Below, one piece after another: positions 54,725 to 63,722 of a stretch of DNA of 64,000 bases. The position numbers were made by a program, and so were the translations under genes. The stretch lies in assembly GCF_002863305.2 (NCBI RefSeq), contig NZ_CP136962.1:682001-746000 (forward strand). Direction: 5' to 3'. The number at the start of each line of letters is the position of its first letter. Within the stretch, counting starts at the first letter, position 1. The DNA comes from Neisseria perflava. Lineage in GTDB: Bacteria > Pseudomonadota > Gammaproteobacteria > Burkholderiales > Neisseriaceae. The notes under the pieces were generated by a model, which was not told the DNA's origin, made no database searches, and saw only the letters and a list, made by a program, of their open reading frames with translations.

Positions 54725-55588
54725 TCAATTTACTCTGAAAACGCTGATTGTCCCATTATGGTACTGGTAAAGCTGGGTAGAAATCGCGTAGGCAGAGTCT
54801 TCAAATGCCTGCAGGGCGATATTCGCCATCGCCTGCAAAGCCTCTTCATCGGACGGGCTGCAAACGAGTAGGGCGTTGCGTGCCGGGACTGCAAAAACAG
54901 GGTTAGCCGGTAGCATAGGATCGTCTTTAAGTACTTCGTCCAAAAGCAAAATCAGGGAAGCATCATAGTCGTTGTCCAAATGAATTTGAGCCAATGACCA
55001 ACCTTCGGCATGATGAATTTGAACACGTCCATTCATCCGTTGGCGCAGATTATCCATGGCGGTACGATACAAGGCGTCCTCATCTTCAATACCGGCCTCT
55101 TTCATATGCTCACGATTGAGCGTATGCATGGATTCTTCCGTATCCACCATATAAAGCAACATAATATCGCCCGCAATCGGTTTATATACCAGATAATCGG
55201 CAGGTTCGGCTTCGTCCGTATTTGTAATCAGTCTGGCGTTTTCCAGATAAATCGTATTTTTAATTGTCGGAAGAATTTGTTGTGCTGAAACACTGGCATC
55301 AGTGTCTTGAATCTTATAGATAACCGCTAAATTGGCAGCAACAATAGCCTCCAAGGCCTCGGGATTTTGCAGATAACTTGTGTAATGGTTGCTCAAATAT
55401 GTGCTGAATGATGCTTCATCGTCTTCGGAAAAATGGACAATGATCGGCGAAGACGCAATATTTTCGCCCCAGTCGATTTTTGCCTCAAGATCCAATTCTT
55501 CTTGGATGCGACGGGCAAAGTATTCGACAAATTCCTGCCAAGTCATTAATTTAGGTTTGGAGCGGAACAACCTGCTGAAAAAAGACAT
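54725..55588 (-). CDS. DUF1444 family protein (YtpQ-like)
   Basis: The start at 55588 (AGGA upstream) gives 287 residues, MSFFSRLFRSKPKLMTWQEF onward; the longer frame from 55729 crosses a DUS and is rejected. The arrangement of an N-terminal domain with YNLIP-like strands and a C-terminal PARNALLVCSPSDEEALQAM stretch fits DUF1444, a soluble family common in Firmicutes (YtpQ) and some proteobacteria, without known function. It lies between the yhcH-like gene and leuB in the same direction. Confidence 0.7.
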   Translation of the reverse strand: MSFFSRLFRSKPKLMTWQEFVEYFARRIQEELDLEAKIDWGENIASSPIIVHFSEDDEASFSTYLSNHYTSYLQNPEALEAIVAANLAVIYKIQDTDASVSAQQILPTIKNTIYLENARLITNTDEAEPADYLVYKPIAGDIMLLYMVDTEESMHTLNREHMKEAGIEDEDALYRTAMDNLRQRMNGRVQIHHAEGWSLAQIHLDNDYDASLILLLDEVLKDDPMLPANPVFAVPARNALLVCSPSDEEALQAMANIALQAFEDSAYAISTQLYQYHNGTISVFRVN

Positions 55589-55625
55589 ATTGTGTCCTGA
55601 TAAGGGGATAAGGCCGTCTGAAATA

Positions 55626-56087
55626 TTATAGACGTTCGGTTTCAACACGGATTTTAAAAACGACTTTGCGTATGTTCGGCCTGTCGCCGACCAATGGGGC
55701 ATGCGCATCATTCGGGAAAAATAGCGCAAATTCGCCAGGCTCTAAGGTCAGCCAAGTCTCCGGCTCGCAGTTGAAAAACTCAATATCGCGCTTTTCGTTG
55801 TAGCCTAAACCGTTTTTCAGACGGCCTCTATCTATCCAGCCATATATTTCGTTACCATCAATCGGCGTTTGAATATCAATATGTTTTAAGTGCGCTTCAG
55901 GCTGGGCTTCTCTCTGCGTCCTCATCGGCTCGCTGCCGATAAAAATACGGATATTGGGATTCTCGCATGGCACTTGGCCGTCCGGCAGCTTGGCAAAATC
56001 CAAGGTCTGCAACAGGTGGAAGGCTTCGGCAAAGTCGGGATGCAAGGCAGCGTAGCGGGTGGCATTGTTTATGGTGTCGGTAATCAT
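55626..56087 (-). CDS. YhcH/YjgK/YiaL family protein
   Basis: The start at 56087 gives 153 residues (MITDTINNATRYAALHPDFA). Family marks: LEAHLKHIDIQ-like PEAHLKHIDIQTPIDG, a metal-binding Glu in EPGEFALFFPNDAHAPLVG and the final KVVFKIRV. E. coli relatives are linked to sialic acid and sugar-acid metabolism (NanQ), acting as anomerases, but no nan genes are here. The ribosome site is weak. One DUS lies inside the coding region near 55819. Confidence 0.85.
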   Translation of the reverse strand: MITDTINNATRYAALHPDFAEAFHLLQTLDFAKLPDGQVPCENPNIRIFIGSEPMRTQREAQPEAHLKHIDIQTPIDGNEIYGWIDRGRLKNGLGYNEKRDIEFFNCEPETWLTLEPGEFALFFPNDAHAPLVGDRPNIRKVVFKIRVETERL

Positions 56088-56105
56088 AATATATTTGTGT
56101 AGATT

Positions 56106-56146
56106 AAAGGCCGTCTGAAACACTTAAATTTTTCAGACGGCCTTTT
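56106..56146. terminator. DUS-pair terminator after leuD
   Basis: Inverted AAAGGCCGTCTGAAA arms, 10-base loop, 5 bases past the leuD stop on the minus strand. Confidence 0.7.
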
Positions 56147-56151
56147 GTATA

Positions 56152-56793
56152 TCAACCGTTAAACAGCCAAGGCTGGCTTTGGCGGCGTTTTTCTTCAAAG
56201 GCGTGAATTTCGTCAGCGTGTTGCAGGGTCAGGCCGATTTCGTCCAAGCCGTTTAAGAGGCAGTGTTTGCGGTGTTCGGTAATGTCGAATGTGAATGTTT
56301 CGCCGCTAGGGGTGGTCAGGGTTTGCTCGGCAAGGTCGATGGAGAGTTGATAGCCTTCGGTTGCTTCAACTTCTTTGAAAAGCTGGTCCACCTGTTCTTC
56401 TGTCAAAACGATAGGCAGGAGGCCGTTTTTGTAGCAGTTGTTGAAGAAGATATCGGCAAAGCTGGGGGCGATGACGGCGCGGAAGCCGTAGTCGTCCAAT
56501 GCCCAAGGGGCGTGTTCGCGTGAAGAGCCGCAACCGAAGTTTTTGCGCGTCAACAGGATTTGCGCGCCTTGATAGCGTGGTTGGTTCAGGGAAAAATCGG
56601 GGTTCAGCGGGCGTTTGCTGTTGTCCATGCCCGGTTCGCCGTGGTCGAGGTAACGCCATTCATCAAAGGCATTGGGGCCGAAGCCGCTGCGTTTGATGGA
56701 TTTCAGAAATTGTTTGGGGATGATGGCATCGGTATCGACGTTGCTGCGGTCGAGCGGGGCGACGATGGCGGTAATTTTGGTAAAGGCTTTCAT
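56152..56793 (-). CDS. leuD: 3-isopropylmalate dehydratase small subunit
   Basis: A 213-residue swivel-domain protein that pairs with LeuC to isomerise 2- to 3-isopropylmalate. Features: [21 protein letters not shown], the substrate loop [23 protein letters not shown] (read in two parts), [18 protein letters not shown] and a C-terminus with [11 protein letters not shown]. Length matches E. coli LeuD. Between leuC and leuD lie a small lipoprotein and a VOC gene, unlike the tight leuCD pair of enterics. Confidence 0.97.
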   Translation of the reverse strand: MKAFTKITAIVAPLDRSNVDTDAIIPKQFLKSIKRSGFGPNAFDEWRYLDHGEPGMDNSKRPLNPDFSLNQPRYQGAQILLTRKNFGCGSSREHAPWALDDYGFRAVIAPSFADIFFNNCYKNGLLPIVLTEEQVDQLFKEVEATEGYQLSIDLAEQTLTTPSGETFTFDITEHRKHCLLNGLDEIGLTLQHADEIHAFEEKRRQSQPWLFNG

Positions 56794-56838
56794 GTCAGAT
56801 TCTTATAGTAATAATGGGAAATTTTATGGCTATTCGGG

Positions 56839-57204
56839 TTAGTGTGTGCTGTGCAAACCGATTCGGTTGCCTTCTGTATCTTCGATAAATGCTGCAAAGC
56901 CGTTGGCAATGCGGAATTTCTCTTGTAACAGTTTGCCGCCTGCTGCGACGGCTTTTTCTGCTGTTTCGGCACAATCCGGGCAATTGAAGAAAATGGTTGT
57001 ACCGCCGTGGCCGGGCTTGGCATTGCTATCGTGCCAAATCATGCCGGCCGTACCGTGTTGGGTGTAATCGGCTGGAAAAATGATGAAACGGAATCCGTTG
57101 CCGCCAACGTCTTGCAGGGGCTTGTCGAATACGGATTCGTAAAAGGCTTTGGCGCGATCCAAATCGTGAGCGTGAATACCAAACCAGCTTGACGGATTAC
57201 TCAT
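56839..57204 (-). CDS. VOC-family protein (glyoxalase/bleomycin-resistance fold)
   Basis: The start at 57204, with AAGGAAG upstream, gives 121 residues: SSWFGIHAHDLDRAKAFYES begins the first beta-alpha-beta-beta-beta unit, and GGTTIFFNCPDCAETAEKAV the second. Likely metal positions include His10 and Glu in FIEDTEGNRIGLHS. VOC proteins include glyoxalase I, dioxygenases and drug-binding proteins; the substrate here is not evident. It lies 45 bases upstream of leuD in the same direction. Confidence 0.85.
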   Translation of the reverse strand: MSNPSSWFGIHAHDLDRAKAFYESVFDKPLQDVGGNGFRFIIFPADYTQHGTAGMIWHDSNAKPGHGGTTIFFNCPDCAETAEKAVAAGGKLLQEKFRIANGFAAFIEDTEGNRIGLHSTH

Positions 57205-57259
57205 TATTTCTTCCTTTTGCTTGGAATCGTGAAAATGTCTGAACAAGTAATAAGGTATC

Positions 57260-57298
57260 AGGCCGTCTGAAACGGAGTCAGGAGCTTCAGACGGCCTG
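57260..57298. terminator. DUS-pair terminator after the small lipoprotein gene
   Basis: Inverted CAGGCCGTCTGAA arms around a 14-base loop. Confidence 0.6.
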
Positions 57299-57308
57299 AT
57301 TTACCGAA

Positions 57309-57563
57309 TTATTCGGTAGCGGCTTCGATTTTTTCTCCAACATGGCTCATGCCGCGGCCTACTGCATTGCCGCCTTTTTTAACAGCTTCGCCGGTTTTGT
57401 CGACAACGTGTTCAGCGGTTTCTTTGGTTTTATCGGCTACGCGCTCGGCAGTCTCTTTGGTTTTGTCCCAATTGCGGTTGGTATCGTCTTTTGCGCCGGA
57501 CCAAGTGCTGGAACAAGCTGACAGGATGAGGGCTGCGGCAGCCAATGTAAACAGTTTTTTCAT
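57309..57563 (-). CDS. Small repetitive lipoprotein (entericidin/LEA-like)
   Basis: An 84-residue precursor: MKKLFTLAAAALILSAC gives the lipobox LSAC (Cys17). The mature part is built from about 11-residue units (DKTKETAERVA, DKTKETAEHVV, DKTGEAVKKGG), an amphipathic-helix pattern like LEA-type stress proteins or entericidins. It should sit in the envelope as a helical lipoprotein. AAAGGAAT precedes the start. Function unknown; no relation to leucine synthesis. Confidence 0.7.
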   Translation of the reverse strand: MKKLFTLAAAALILSACSSTWSGAKDDTNRNWDKTKETAERVADKTKETAEHVVDKTGEAVKKGGNAVGRGMSHVGEKIEAATE

Positions 57564-57648
57564 ACTAGATTCCTTTCAAGTTATCAATGATTAAGAAGGT
57601 TTTCAGACGTTTTGCGCAATAGGAAAACTTACTTGAGCAAGGTATTGT

Positions 57649-57682
57649 TTCAGACGACCTGATCAATAAAGGCCGTCTGAAA
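57649..57682. terminator. Mixed-dialect DUS hairpin after leuC
   Basis: TTTCAGACGACCT faces AGGCCGTCTGAAA across a short loop, 6 bases past the leuC stop. Confidence 0.5.
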
Positions 57683-57687
57683 ATACT

Positions 57688-59097
57688 TTAAGCCATAGTG
57701 CGGATGTCGGTAAAGTGGCCGGTCACTGCGGCTGCGGCTGCCATGGCAGGGCTGACGAGGTGGGTGCGTCCGCCGTTGCCTTGACGGCCTTCAAAGTTAC
57801 GGTTGGAAGTAGAGGCACAACGTTGTCCCGGGGTCAGGCGGTCGGCATTCATGGCGAGGCACATAGAGCAACCCGGCTCGCGCCATTCAAAACCGGCTTC
57901 TATAAACACTTCGTGCAAGCCTTCTTTTTCTGCCTGCTCTTTAACCAAACCGGAGCCGGGGACAATCAATACGCGTTGTACATTGTCCGCTTTTTTGCGG
58001 CCTTTGGCGATAGCGGCGGCTTCGCGCAAGTCTTCGATACGGCTGTTGGTGCAAGAACCGATAAAGACGATATCGACAGGGATTTCGTTTAATGGCGTAC
58101 CGGCTTCCAAACCCATGTATTCAAGGGCGCGTTCCATGCCGCTGCGTTTGACCGGATCGGCTTCTTCGGCAGGATTAGGCACTTTGCCGCTGATGTCTAA
58201 AACCATTTCAGGCGAGGTGCCCCAAGTTACTTGAGGCTCGATGTCTTCGGCTTTGAAGTGGTATTCTTTATCAAATACGGCACCTTCGTCAGACACCAGC
58301 GTACGCCAGTACTCGACGGCTTTGTCCCACGCTTCGCCTTTAGGTGCGAAAGGTTTGCCTTTTACATAGTCGATGGTGGTTTGGTCGACGGCAACCATGC
58401 CTGAGCGCGCACCGGCTTCGATCGCCATATTGCACAAGGTCATGCGGCCTTCCATAGAAAGGCTGCGGATGGCTTCGCCGCCAAACTCGATGGCGTAGCC
58501 CGTACCGCCTGCCGTACCGATTTGGCCGATGATGTAAAGTGCCACGTCTTTGGCAGTAACACCGGGTTTCAGACGGCCTTCAACGGAAATCAGCATAGAT
58601 TTGGATTTTTTTGCGGTAATGCACTGGGTCGCCATGGTGTGTTCGACTTCGGAAGTGCCGATACCGTGCGCCAATGCGCCGAATGCGCCGTGGGTAGAAG
58701 TGTGCGAGTCGCCACAAACGACGGTCATGCCGGGCAGGGTAGCGCCTTGCTCCGGGCCCATAACGTGCACGATGCCTTGGCCTTTATCCATAAACGGGAA
58801 GTAGGCGAGTGCGCCAAACTCTTTAATGTTTTTGTCCAAAGTATCGACTTGCAGTTTGGAAATCGGATCTTGGATACCTTTGTCCCAGTCGCCGGTCGGG
58901 GTGTTGTGGTCGGCTGTGGAGACCACGCTGTCGATACGCCAGAGTTTGCGGCCGGCCATTTTCAAGCCTTCAAATGCTTGCGGGCTGGTTACTTCGTGAA
59001 CCAGGTGGCGGTCGATGTAAAGCAGGACAGTGCCGTCTTCTTCTTCGCGGACAACGTGGCTGTTCCAAAGTTTATCGTAAAGGGTTTGTGCGCTCAT
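57688..59097 (-). CDS. leuC: 3-isopropylmalate dehydratase large subunit
   Basis: A 469-residue aconitase-family protein that carries the 4Fe-4S cluster. Features: [40 protein letters not shown], the cluster cysteines in [17 protein letters not shown] and GCSMCLAMN, and [19 protein letters not shown] at the C-terminus. It is the first gene of the leu run on this strand; leuD and leuB follow after interruptions. One DUS lies in the gene at about 58568. The upstream region carries an exact inverted repeat around the TTGTCCAA core. Confidence 0.97.
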   Translation of the reverse strand: MSAQTLYDKLWNSHVVREEEDGTVLLYIDRHLVHEVTSPQAFEGLKMAGRKLWRIDSVVSTADHNTPTGDWDKGIQDPISKLQVDTLDKNIKEFGALAYFPFMDKGQGIVHVMGPEQGATLPGMTVVCGDSHTSTHGAFGALAHGIGTSEVEHTMATQCITAKKSKSMLISVEGRLKPGVTAKDVALYIIGQIGTAGGTGYAIEFGGEAIRSLSMEGRMTLCNMAIEAGARSGMVAVDQTTIDYVKGKPFAPKGEAWDKAVEYWRTLVSDEGAVFDKEYHFKAEDIEPQVTWGTSPEMVLDISGKVPNPAEEADPVKRSGMERALEYMGLEAGTPLNEIPVDIVFIGSCTNSRIEDLREAAAIAKGRKKADNVQRVLIVPGSGLVKEQAEKEGLHEVFIEAGFEWREPGCSMCLAMNADRLTPGQRCASTSNRNFEGRQGNGGRTHLVSPAMAAAAAVTGHFTDIRTMA

Positions 59098-59185
59098 GAT
59101 GAGTATTCTTTGCTATTGGTAGGTATGAATGATGGTTTGCGTTTATGGGCGGATTTTAGGCTTTTTATAGGGGCTGCGCAATAGA

Positions 59186-59250
59186 AATTTGTCCAATTTT
59201 TAAAATTTGTCGCAAAGTTTCAAAAACGCTTATCAAAAATTGGACAAATT
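59186..59250. promoter_or_regulatory. Perfect inverted repeat upstream of leuC (putative operator pair)
   Basis: The 16 bases at 59186-59201 (AATTTGTCCAATTTTT) are exactly complementary to 59235-59250, with centres 49 bases apart. Each half holds the TTGTCCAA core that also occurs upstream of leuA. It lies in the 264-base space between the divergent leuC and gshA, about 90-150 bases from the leuC start. The spacing suits two-site binding with looping; a large cruciform or RNA hairpin is the alternative. Confidence 0.5.
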
Positions 59251-59361
59251 GTAGAATTGTTAACAAAAAGATGCATCTTATCTGAAAGAATGCTTGTCGA
59301 AATGCACTAAAAAGTTCTATCATTCTCACTCAACATCCACACTTACCAAGAGGTATAGAGA

Positions 59362-60720
59362 ATGAAATTACCGGTAATGGCTCCTGAGCATCTGACTCAA
59401 TTACGGGAATTTGAGAAAAAAGTCCTTGCCAATCATGCCAAAATCGAAGCATGGTTCCGTTCGCATTGGAACGAACACCGTCCGCCGTTTTATGGCTCGG
59501 TTGACATCCGTAATGCCGGTTACAAAATTTCATCTATCGATATGAACCTGTTTCCGGGCGGCTTCAATAATTTGAATCCCAACTTTATCCCGCTGGCGGC
59601 GGTTGCCGCGCAAGATGCGGTACAGCGCGCATGTGAAACGGCAAAATCCGTATTGATTATTCCTGAAAACCACACGCGCAACACATTCTATCTGCAAAAC
59701 GTTTACGCCCTCAGCGAGATTTTGCGTTCGGCAGGATACGAAGTGCGCTTGGGCAGCTTGAATCCTGAAGTGACTGAGCCAACCGAGTTTGAAACCGCAT
59801 TAGGCAACAAAATTTTGCTTGAACCTTTATTGCGTACCCGTGAGCGTGTACATCTTGCCGACGGTTTCTCGCCTTGCGTTGTTTTGTTGAACAATGACTT
59901 GTCTGCGGGTGTTCCTGAAATCCTTAAAGGTATCAACCAAACCGTTTTGCCTCCATTGCACGGCGGCTGGACGACTCGCCGTAAAACCGAACATTTCGGC
60001 GCGTACAACCAAGTTGCTGCCGACTTTGCCAAGTTGATTGACATCGACGAATGGCAAATCAATCCTTATTTTGAAAAAATCAGCGGTTTGGATTTCCAAG
60101 AGCGTGAAGGCGAGGATGCGTTGGCAGACGCGGTAGAACGCGTATTGGCGAAAATTCAAGCCAAATACGATGAATTGGGCATTACCGACCAGCCTTTCGT
60201 TATTGTGAAAGCCGATGCAGGTACTTATGGCATGGGCGTAATGAGCGTTAAATCTGCGGATGAAGTGCGCGGCTTGAACCGTAAAAACCGCAACAAAATG
60301 GCGAAAGTCAAAGAGGGTTTAGAAGTTAGCGAAGTCATTGTCCAAGAAGGTATTTATACCTACGAAACCATGAACGGCGCCGTGTGTGAACCTGTCGTTT
60401 ATATGATGGACCGTTTCGTTATCGGCGGTTTCTTCCGTGTACACGAAGGCCGTGGTGCAGACGAAAACCTCAACGCCGGCGGCATGGTATTCGTCCCGCT
60501 GTCCAACAGCATCCCCACCGGCAGCGGCGACAATTCCCAAGAAGCGCCCGAAGCCTGCAAGCGCGTATTTGAACAATGGGACTCGCTCGGCATGCCACGT
60601 TCTGAAAAAGACTGCGACGTCGACAATGAACACAACCGCCTCTACGTTTACGGCGTAATGGCGCGCCTGTCCTTGCTTGCTGCCGCATTGGAATTGGAGA
60701 AAACCGCGCCTCAAGCCTAA
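59362..60720 (+). CDS. gshA: Glutamate-cysteine ligase, proteobacterial type
   Basis: A 452-residue GshA of the beta-proteobacterial family (PF08886), unrelated in sequence to the E. coli type. Makes gamma-glutamylcysteine, the first step to glutathione. Features: the N-terminal DIRNAGYKISSIDMNLFPGG, FNNLNPNFIPLAA, LIIPENHTRNTFYLQN, GWTTRRKTEHFGAYNQVA, FVIVKADAGTYGMGVMSV and FRVHEGRGADENLNAGGMVF. AGAGGT lies upstream. Divergent from leuC. Ends at a DUS terminator. Confidence 0.94.
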   Translation: MKLPVMAPEHLTQLREFEKKVLANHAKIEAWFRSHWNEHRPPFYGSVDIRNAGYKISSIDMNLFPGGFNNLNPNFIPLAAVAAQDAVQRACETAKSVLIIPENHTRNTFYLQNVYALSEILRSAGYEVRLGSLNPEVTEPTEFETALGNKILLEPLLRTRERVHLADGFSPCVVLLNNDLSAGVPEILKGINQTVLPPLHGGWTTRRKTEHFGAYNQVAADFAKLIDIDEWQINPYFEKISGLDFQEREGEDALADAVERVLAKIQAKYDELGITDQPFVIVKADAGTYGMGVMSVKSADEVRGLNRKNRNKMAKVKEGLEVSEVIVQEGIYTYETMNGAVCEPVVYMMDRFVIGGFFRVHEGRGADENLNAGGMVFVPLSNSIPTGSGDNSQEAPEACKRVFEQWDSLGMPRSEKDCDVDNEHNRLYVYGVMARLSLLAAALELEKTAPQA

Positions 60721-60749
60721 TAAAGCATAAAGCGTTGATCGATATTGTC

Positions 60750-60786
60750 AGGCCGTCTGAAAATTTGTTTTCAGACGGCCTTTTCT
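60750..60786. terminator. DUS-pair terminator after gshA
   Basis: Inverted CAGGCCGTCTGAAAA arms, short loop, T tract on the plus side. Confidence 0.75.
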
Positions 60787-60828
60787 GTCTGTACAATTCA
60801 TTCTAACTAAAAAACATGATTTATTTTT

Positions 60829-61899
60829 ATGAGCAAACCAGCCAATCCAGTTGAGACAACCGACAATCTGCAAGACCAAACCATGCAGCGCAGCAATACC
60901 GACAATGCGCCGCGTTCTGCTATCCATCAAACCTTGTATTCCGCCGATACCTTTGTTCAGCATGATTATCTTGCCGGAAAAAATTTGCCCGATATTGCCC
61001 ATCCGCAAGAAGGTCAAATCAACTGGCTGCATTTTGTCGGTATTAATGATGTCGTCTTGCTCAAACACGCGCTTGAACCTTATGGTATTCATGAGCTAGT
61101 TATTGAAGATATTCTCAGCCGCAAGCAGCGTCCGAAAATCGAAGACTACGGCAACTATGTATTTACTGCCGCACAGGTATACCACTATACCTCTACGGGC
61201 AAACTCCATTCTGACCAAGTGTATGTGATTATCGGCAAAGATTTTGTGTTGTCTTTCCAACAAAAACCGTTGGGCTTGTTCAGCCATCTCCGTCGGCAGA
61301 TGCACGAAAATCCGCACAATATTTTGAACAAAAATACGGCGTTTCTTGCTTATTGCCTGCTTGACCGTATTGTGGACGACTATTTCATTGTTTTGGAGTC
61401 ATACAACAACCGCGTCGAAGTCATAGACAAGTCCCTGTTTAAAAATGAAAACAGCGATATTCTCAGTAAGATTCACCGCCTCAAGCGAGATGCCGTCCGT
61501 CTGCGACGCACGCTTTTACCATTGCGCGATGTGTTCTATCAACTGGCCGTGCGCGGCGATTTTGCCATTTTCAAAGGCGAGTCGACCGTCTATCTGCGCG
61601 ACGTGTACGACCACAATATGCAACTTATCGAATCGCTTGATGCCTCGCGTGATATGGTGTTGAGCATGATGGACATTTACCTTTCCTTCCAATCCAACCG
61701 CATGAACCAGCAAATGCGCGTGTTGACGGTTATCACCATCATCTTTATGCCGCTGACCGTCATCACCGGCATCTACGGCATGAACTTCGACAATATGCCC
61801 GAGCTGCATTGGCATTACGGCTACTTCATGGTTTTGGGTATGATGCTGTGCATTATTATCGGACTGCTGATTTTCTTCTCACGTAGAAAATGGCTGTAA
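60829..61899 (+). CDS. corA: CorA-family magnesium/cobalt transporter
   Basis: A 356-residue pentameric inner-membrane channel. The long N-terminal cytoplasmic domain (residues 1-290) ends in a stalk helix; the first transmembrane helix leads to the selectivity motif YGMNFDNMPELHW (GMN), and the second helix (YFMVLGMMLCIIIGLLIFF) to a basic end RRKWL. TVITIIFMPLTVITGIYGMN is the usual CorA signature. Length is typical. It stands alone with a long 5' gap after the gshA terminator. Confidence 0.95.
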   Translation: MSKPANPVETTDNLQDQTMQRSNTDNAPRSAIHQTLYSADTFVQHDYLAGKNLPDIAHPQEGQINWLHFVGINDVVLLKHALEPYGIHELVIEDILSRKQRPKIEDYGNYVFTAAQVYHYTSTGKLHSDQVYVIIGKDFVLSFQQKPLGLFSHLRRQMHENPHNILNKNTAFLAYCLLDRIVDDYFIVLESYNNRVEVIDKSLFKNENSDILSKIHRLKRDAVRLRRTLLPLRDVFYQLAVRGDFAIFKGESTVYLRDVYDHNMQLIESLDASRDMVLSMMDIYLSFQSNRMNQQMRVLTVITIIFMPLTVITGIYGMNFDNMPELHWHYGYFMVLGMMLCIIIGLLIFFSRRKWL

Positions 61900-62013
61900 A
61901 CGGGTAGGCAATGGGTTGAAATTCAACGATTAAAAACGGTAGAATGATTTTGCACATGTGCAGTCTGAAGTTTTCAGACAATTTTAAAATAAATATCAAA
62001 AGGAGAATAAACG

Positions 62014-62496
62014 ATGAAACCGGAACGCCAACTACCTTCCCATGAACTGATCATGTCCGAACTGATGATGCCTTATACGGCAAACTTCAGCGGCAATGTT
62101 CACGGCGGCGATCTTCTGCGCCTGCTCGACCAAGTGGCATATTCCTGCGCCTGCCGTTACAGCGGAACCTATTGCGTTACTCTGTCTGTTGATAAAGTAT
62201 TGTTTAAAGAGCCTATTCATGTCGGCGAACTGGTAACCTTTTACGCTAGTATCAACTACACCGGCCGTACTTCTATGGAAGTCGGTATCCGTGTGGAGGC
62301 GCAAAACATCCACACTGGCGAAGTGCGTCATACCAACAGCTGCTACTTCACCATGGTTGCTGTTGAAGACGGTAAGCCGGTTCCTGTCCCGCCTTTGGAA
62401 ATCAATACACAGCGCCAACGCTGCCGTTATGAAAGGGCTAAAAAGCGTAAAGAGTTGAGTTTGCAGGCTGCGAACGAAGATTCTGGCTGTAACTAA
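62014..62496 (+). CDS. Acyl-CoA thioesterase (hotdog fold)
   Basis: A 160-residue single-hotdog acyl-CoA hydrolase of the YciA/BFIT type. Features: LIMSELMMPYTANFSGNVHG with the catalytic Asn/Asp region GGDLLRLLDQVAYSCACRYS, VTLSVDKVLFKEPIHVGELV and YTGRTSMEVGIRVEA. Such enzymes hydrolyse medium- to long-chain acyl-CoA. AAGGAG precedes the ATG. Followed by a near-perfect DUS hairpin and then the IS element. Confidence 0.88.
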   Translation: MKPERQLPSHELIMSELMMPYTANFSGNVHGGDLLRLLDQVAYSCACRYSGTYCVTLSVDKVLFKEPIHVGELVTFYASINYTGRTSMEVGIRVEAQNIHTGEVRHTNSCYFTMVAVEDGKPVPVPPLEINTQRQRCRYERAKKRKELSLQAANEDSGCN

Positions 62497-62514
62497 ATTA
62501 AATTTATTAAATAA

Positions 62515-62550
62515 TGAAGGCCGTCTGAAATCCTGTTTCAGACGGCCTTC
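62515..62550. terminator. DUS-pair terminator after the thioesterase gene
   Basis: Perfect inverted GAAGGCCGTCTGAAA arms with a 5-base loop. Confidence 0.75.
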
Positions 62551-62568
62551 ACGCAAAAGCCATAAACT

Positions 62569-63573
62569 GAGACCTTTGCAAAAGTCCTTTTCCTCCAACA
62601 GCCGAAACCCAAACACAGGTTTTCGGCTGTTTCCGCCACCAATCACTCCCTAACTCTACTCAAATACCCCCTTAATCCTCCCCGGACACCCGATAATCAG
62701 GCATCCGGCCGCATTTTAGGCAGTAACAGGCACACTTAGCCTGTTAGCCGCTTTCAACAGGTTCAAACACATCGCCTTCAGATGGCTTTGCGCACTCACT
62801 TTACACAGACCGAAATAGGCTACCCGCGCATAGCGGAATTTACGGTGCAGCGTACCGAAGCTTTGTTCGACCACATAACGGGTCTTCGACAAATGTCGGT
62901 TGCGTTTGGTTTGCGTTTCCGTCAGCGGACGGTTGTGGTGGGCTTTGCGCATAATGCCGTCCTGCAGCCGATGCTCTTTCAAATGTTGCCGGTTTTCCTC
63001 ACTGTCATAGCCTTTGTCGGCATAGACGGTCGTACCTTCGGGCAGTCCTTCCAACAAAGGCAACAGGTGTTTGCATTCATGGACATTGGCGGGGGTAATG
63101 TGCAGTTTCTCGATATAGCCTTCCGCATTGGTACAGGTATGTTGTTTGTAACCGAGTTTGTAGAGGCCGTTTTTCTTTATCCAACGGGCATCGCTGTCTT
63201 TACTCAGTGTGGTTTGTCCGCTGACTTGTCCTTCTTCATCGACTTCTATGGCCTGGCGTTGTTTGCTGCCGGCGGTCTGAATAATGGTGGCGTCAACAAC
63301 GGCGGCGGATGCTTTCTCTACTTTTAGGCCTTTTTCGGTCAGTTGTCGGTTGATCAGTTCCAGCAGTTCGGACAGGGTATTGTCTTGCGCCAGCCAGTTG
63401 CGGTAGCGGCATAAGGTGCTGTAATCGGGGATGCTCAGTTCGTCAAAACGGTAAAACAGGTTGAAATCGATGCGGGTGATGAGGCTGTGTTCGAGTTCGG
63501 GATCGGAGAGGCTGTACCATTGGCCGAGCAGGACGGCTTTGAACATGGATAACAGGGGATAGGCGGGACGACC
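62569..63573 (-). mobile_element. IS1106-type element (IS5 family), truncated
   Basis: The terminal repeat GAGACCTTTGCAAAA, characteristic of IS1106 in Neisseria, lies at 62569-62583. The transposase reads on the minus strand up to about 63573, where similarity to the known element stops at GRPAYPLLS. The other terminal repeat and about 55 N-terminal codons are missing, so the copy cannot move by itself. The stretch between repeat and transposase contains a 34-bp hairpin shared with 40351-40384. Confidence 0.85.
62716..63573 (-). pseudogene. IS1106-type transposase, N-terminally truncated
   Basis: About 285 residues remain. From GRPAYPLLSMFKAVLLGQWY through LSDPELEHSLITRIDFNLF, YSTLCRYRNWLAQDNTLSEL, VDATIIQTAGSKQRQA, GYKQHTCTNAEGYIEKLHIT, VYADKGYDSEENRQHLKEH and SKTRYVVEQSFGTLHRKFRY, it matches the IS1106/IS5 DDE transposase. 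The conserved Asp and Glu of the catalytic triad (VVDATI, YADKGYD, RYVVEQSFG) are intact. The full protein should begin further upstream; codons before GRPAYP do not fit and soon meet a stop. An internal ATG at 63546 opens the remaining frame. Confidence 0.85.
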
Positions 63574-63679
63574 TAGGATTAGTTGATAAATGTGTCGCCG
63601 TATGGTTTAAATAATAAATTCATGGGGTTTCAAGACTATTTACAAAAAACACCTAAACATCTGATCGCTCTTTTATGTG

Positions 63680-63709
63680 AAATGCCGTCTGAAATTTCAG
63701 ACGGCATTT
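63680..63709. terminator. DUS-pair terminator with AT dialect
   Basis: Perfect inverted AAATGCCGTCTGAAA arms. This is the ATGCCGTCTGAA dialect of N. meningitidis and N. gonorrhoeae, rare in this window, and lies 14 bases past the glutathione S-transferase stop. Confidence 0.75.
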
Positions 63710-63722
63710 GTGTCTAAGTTCA

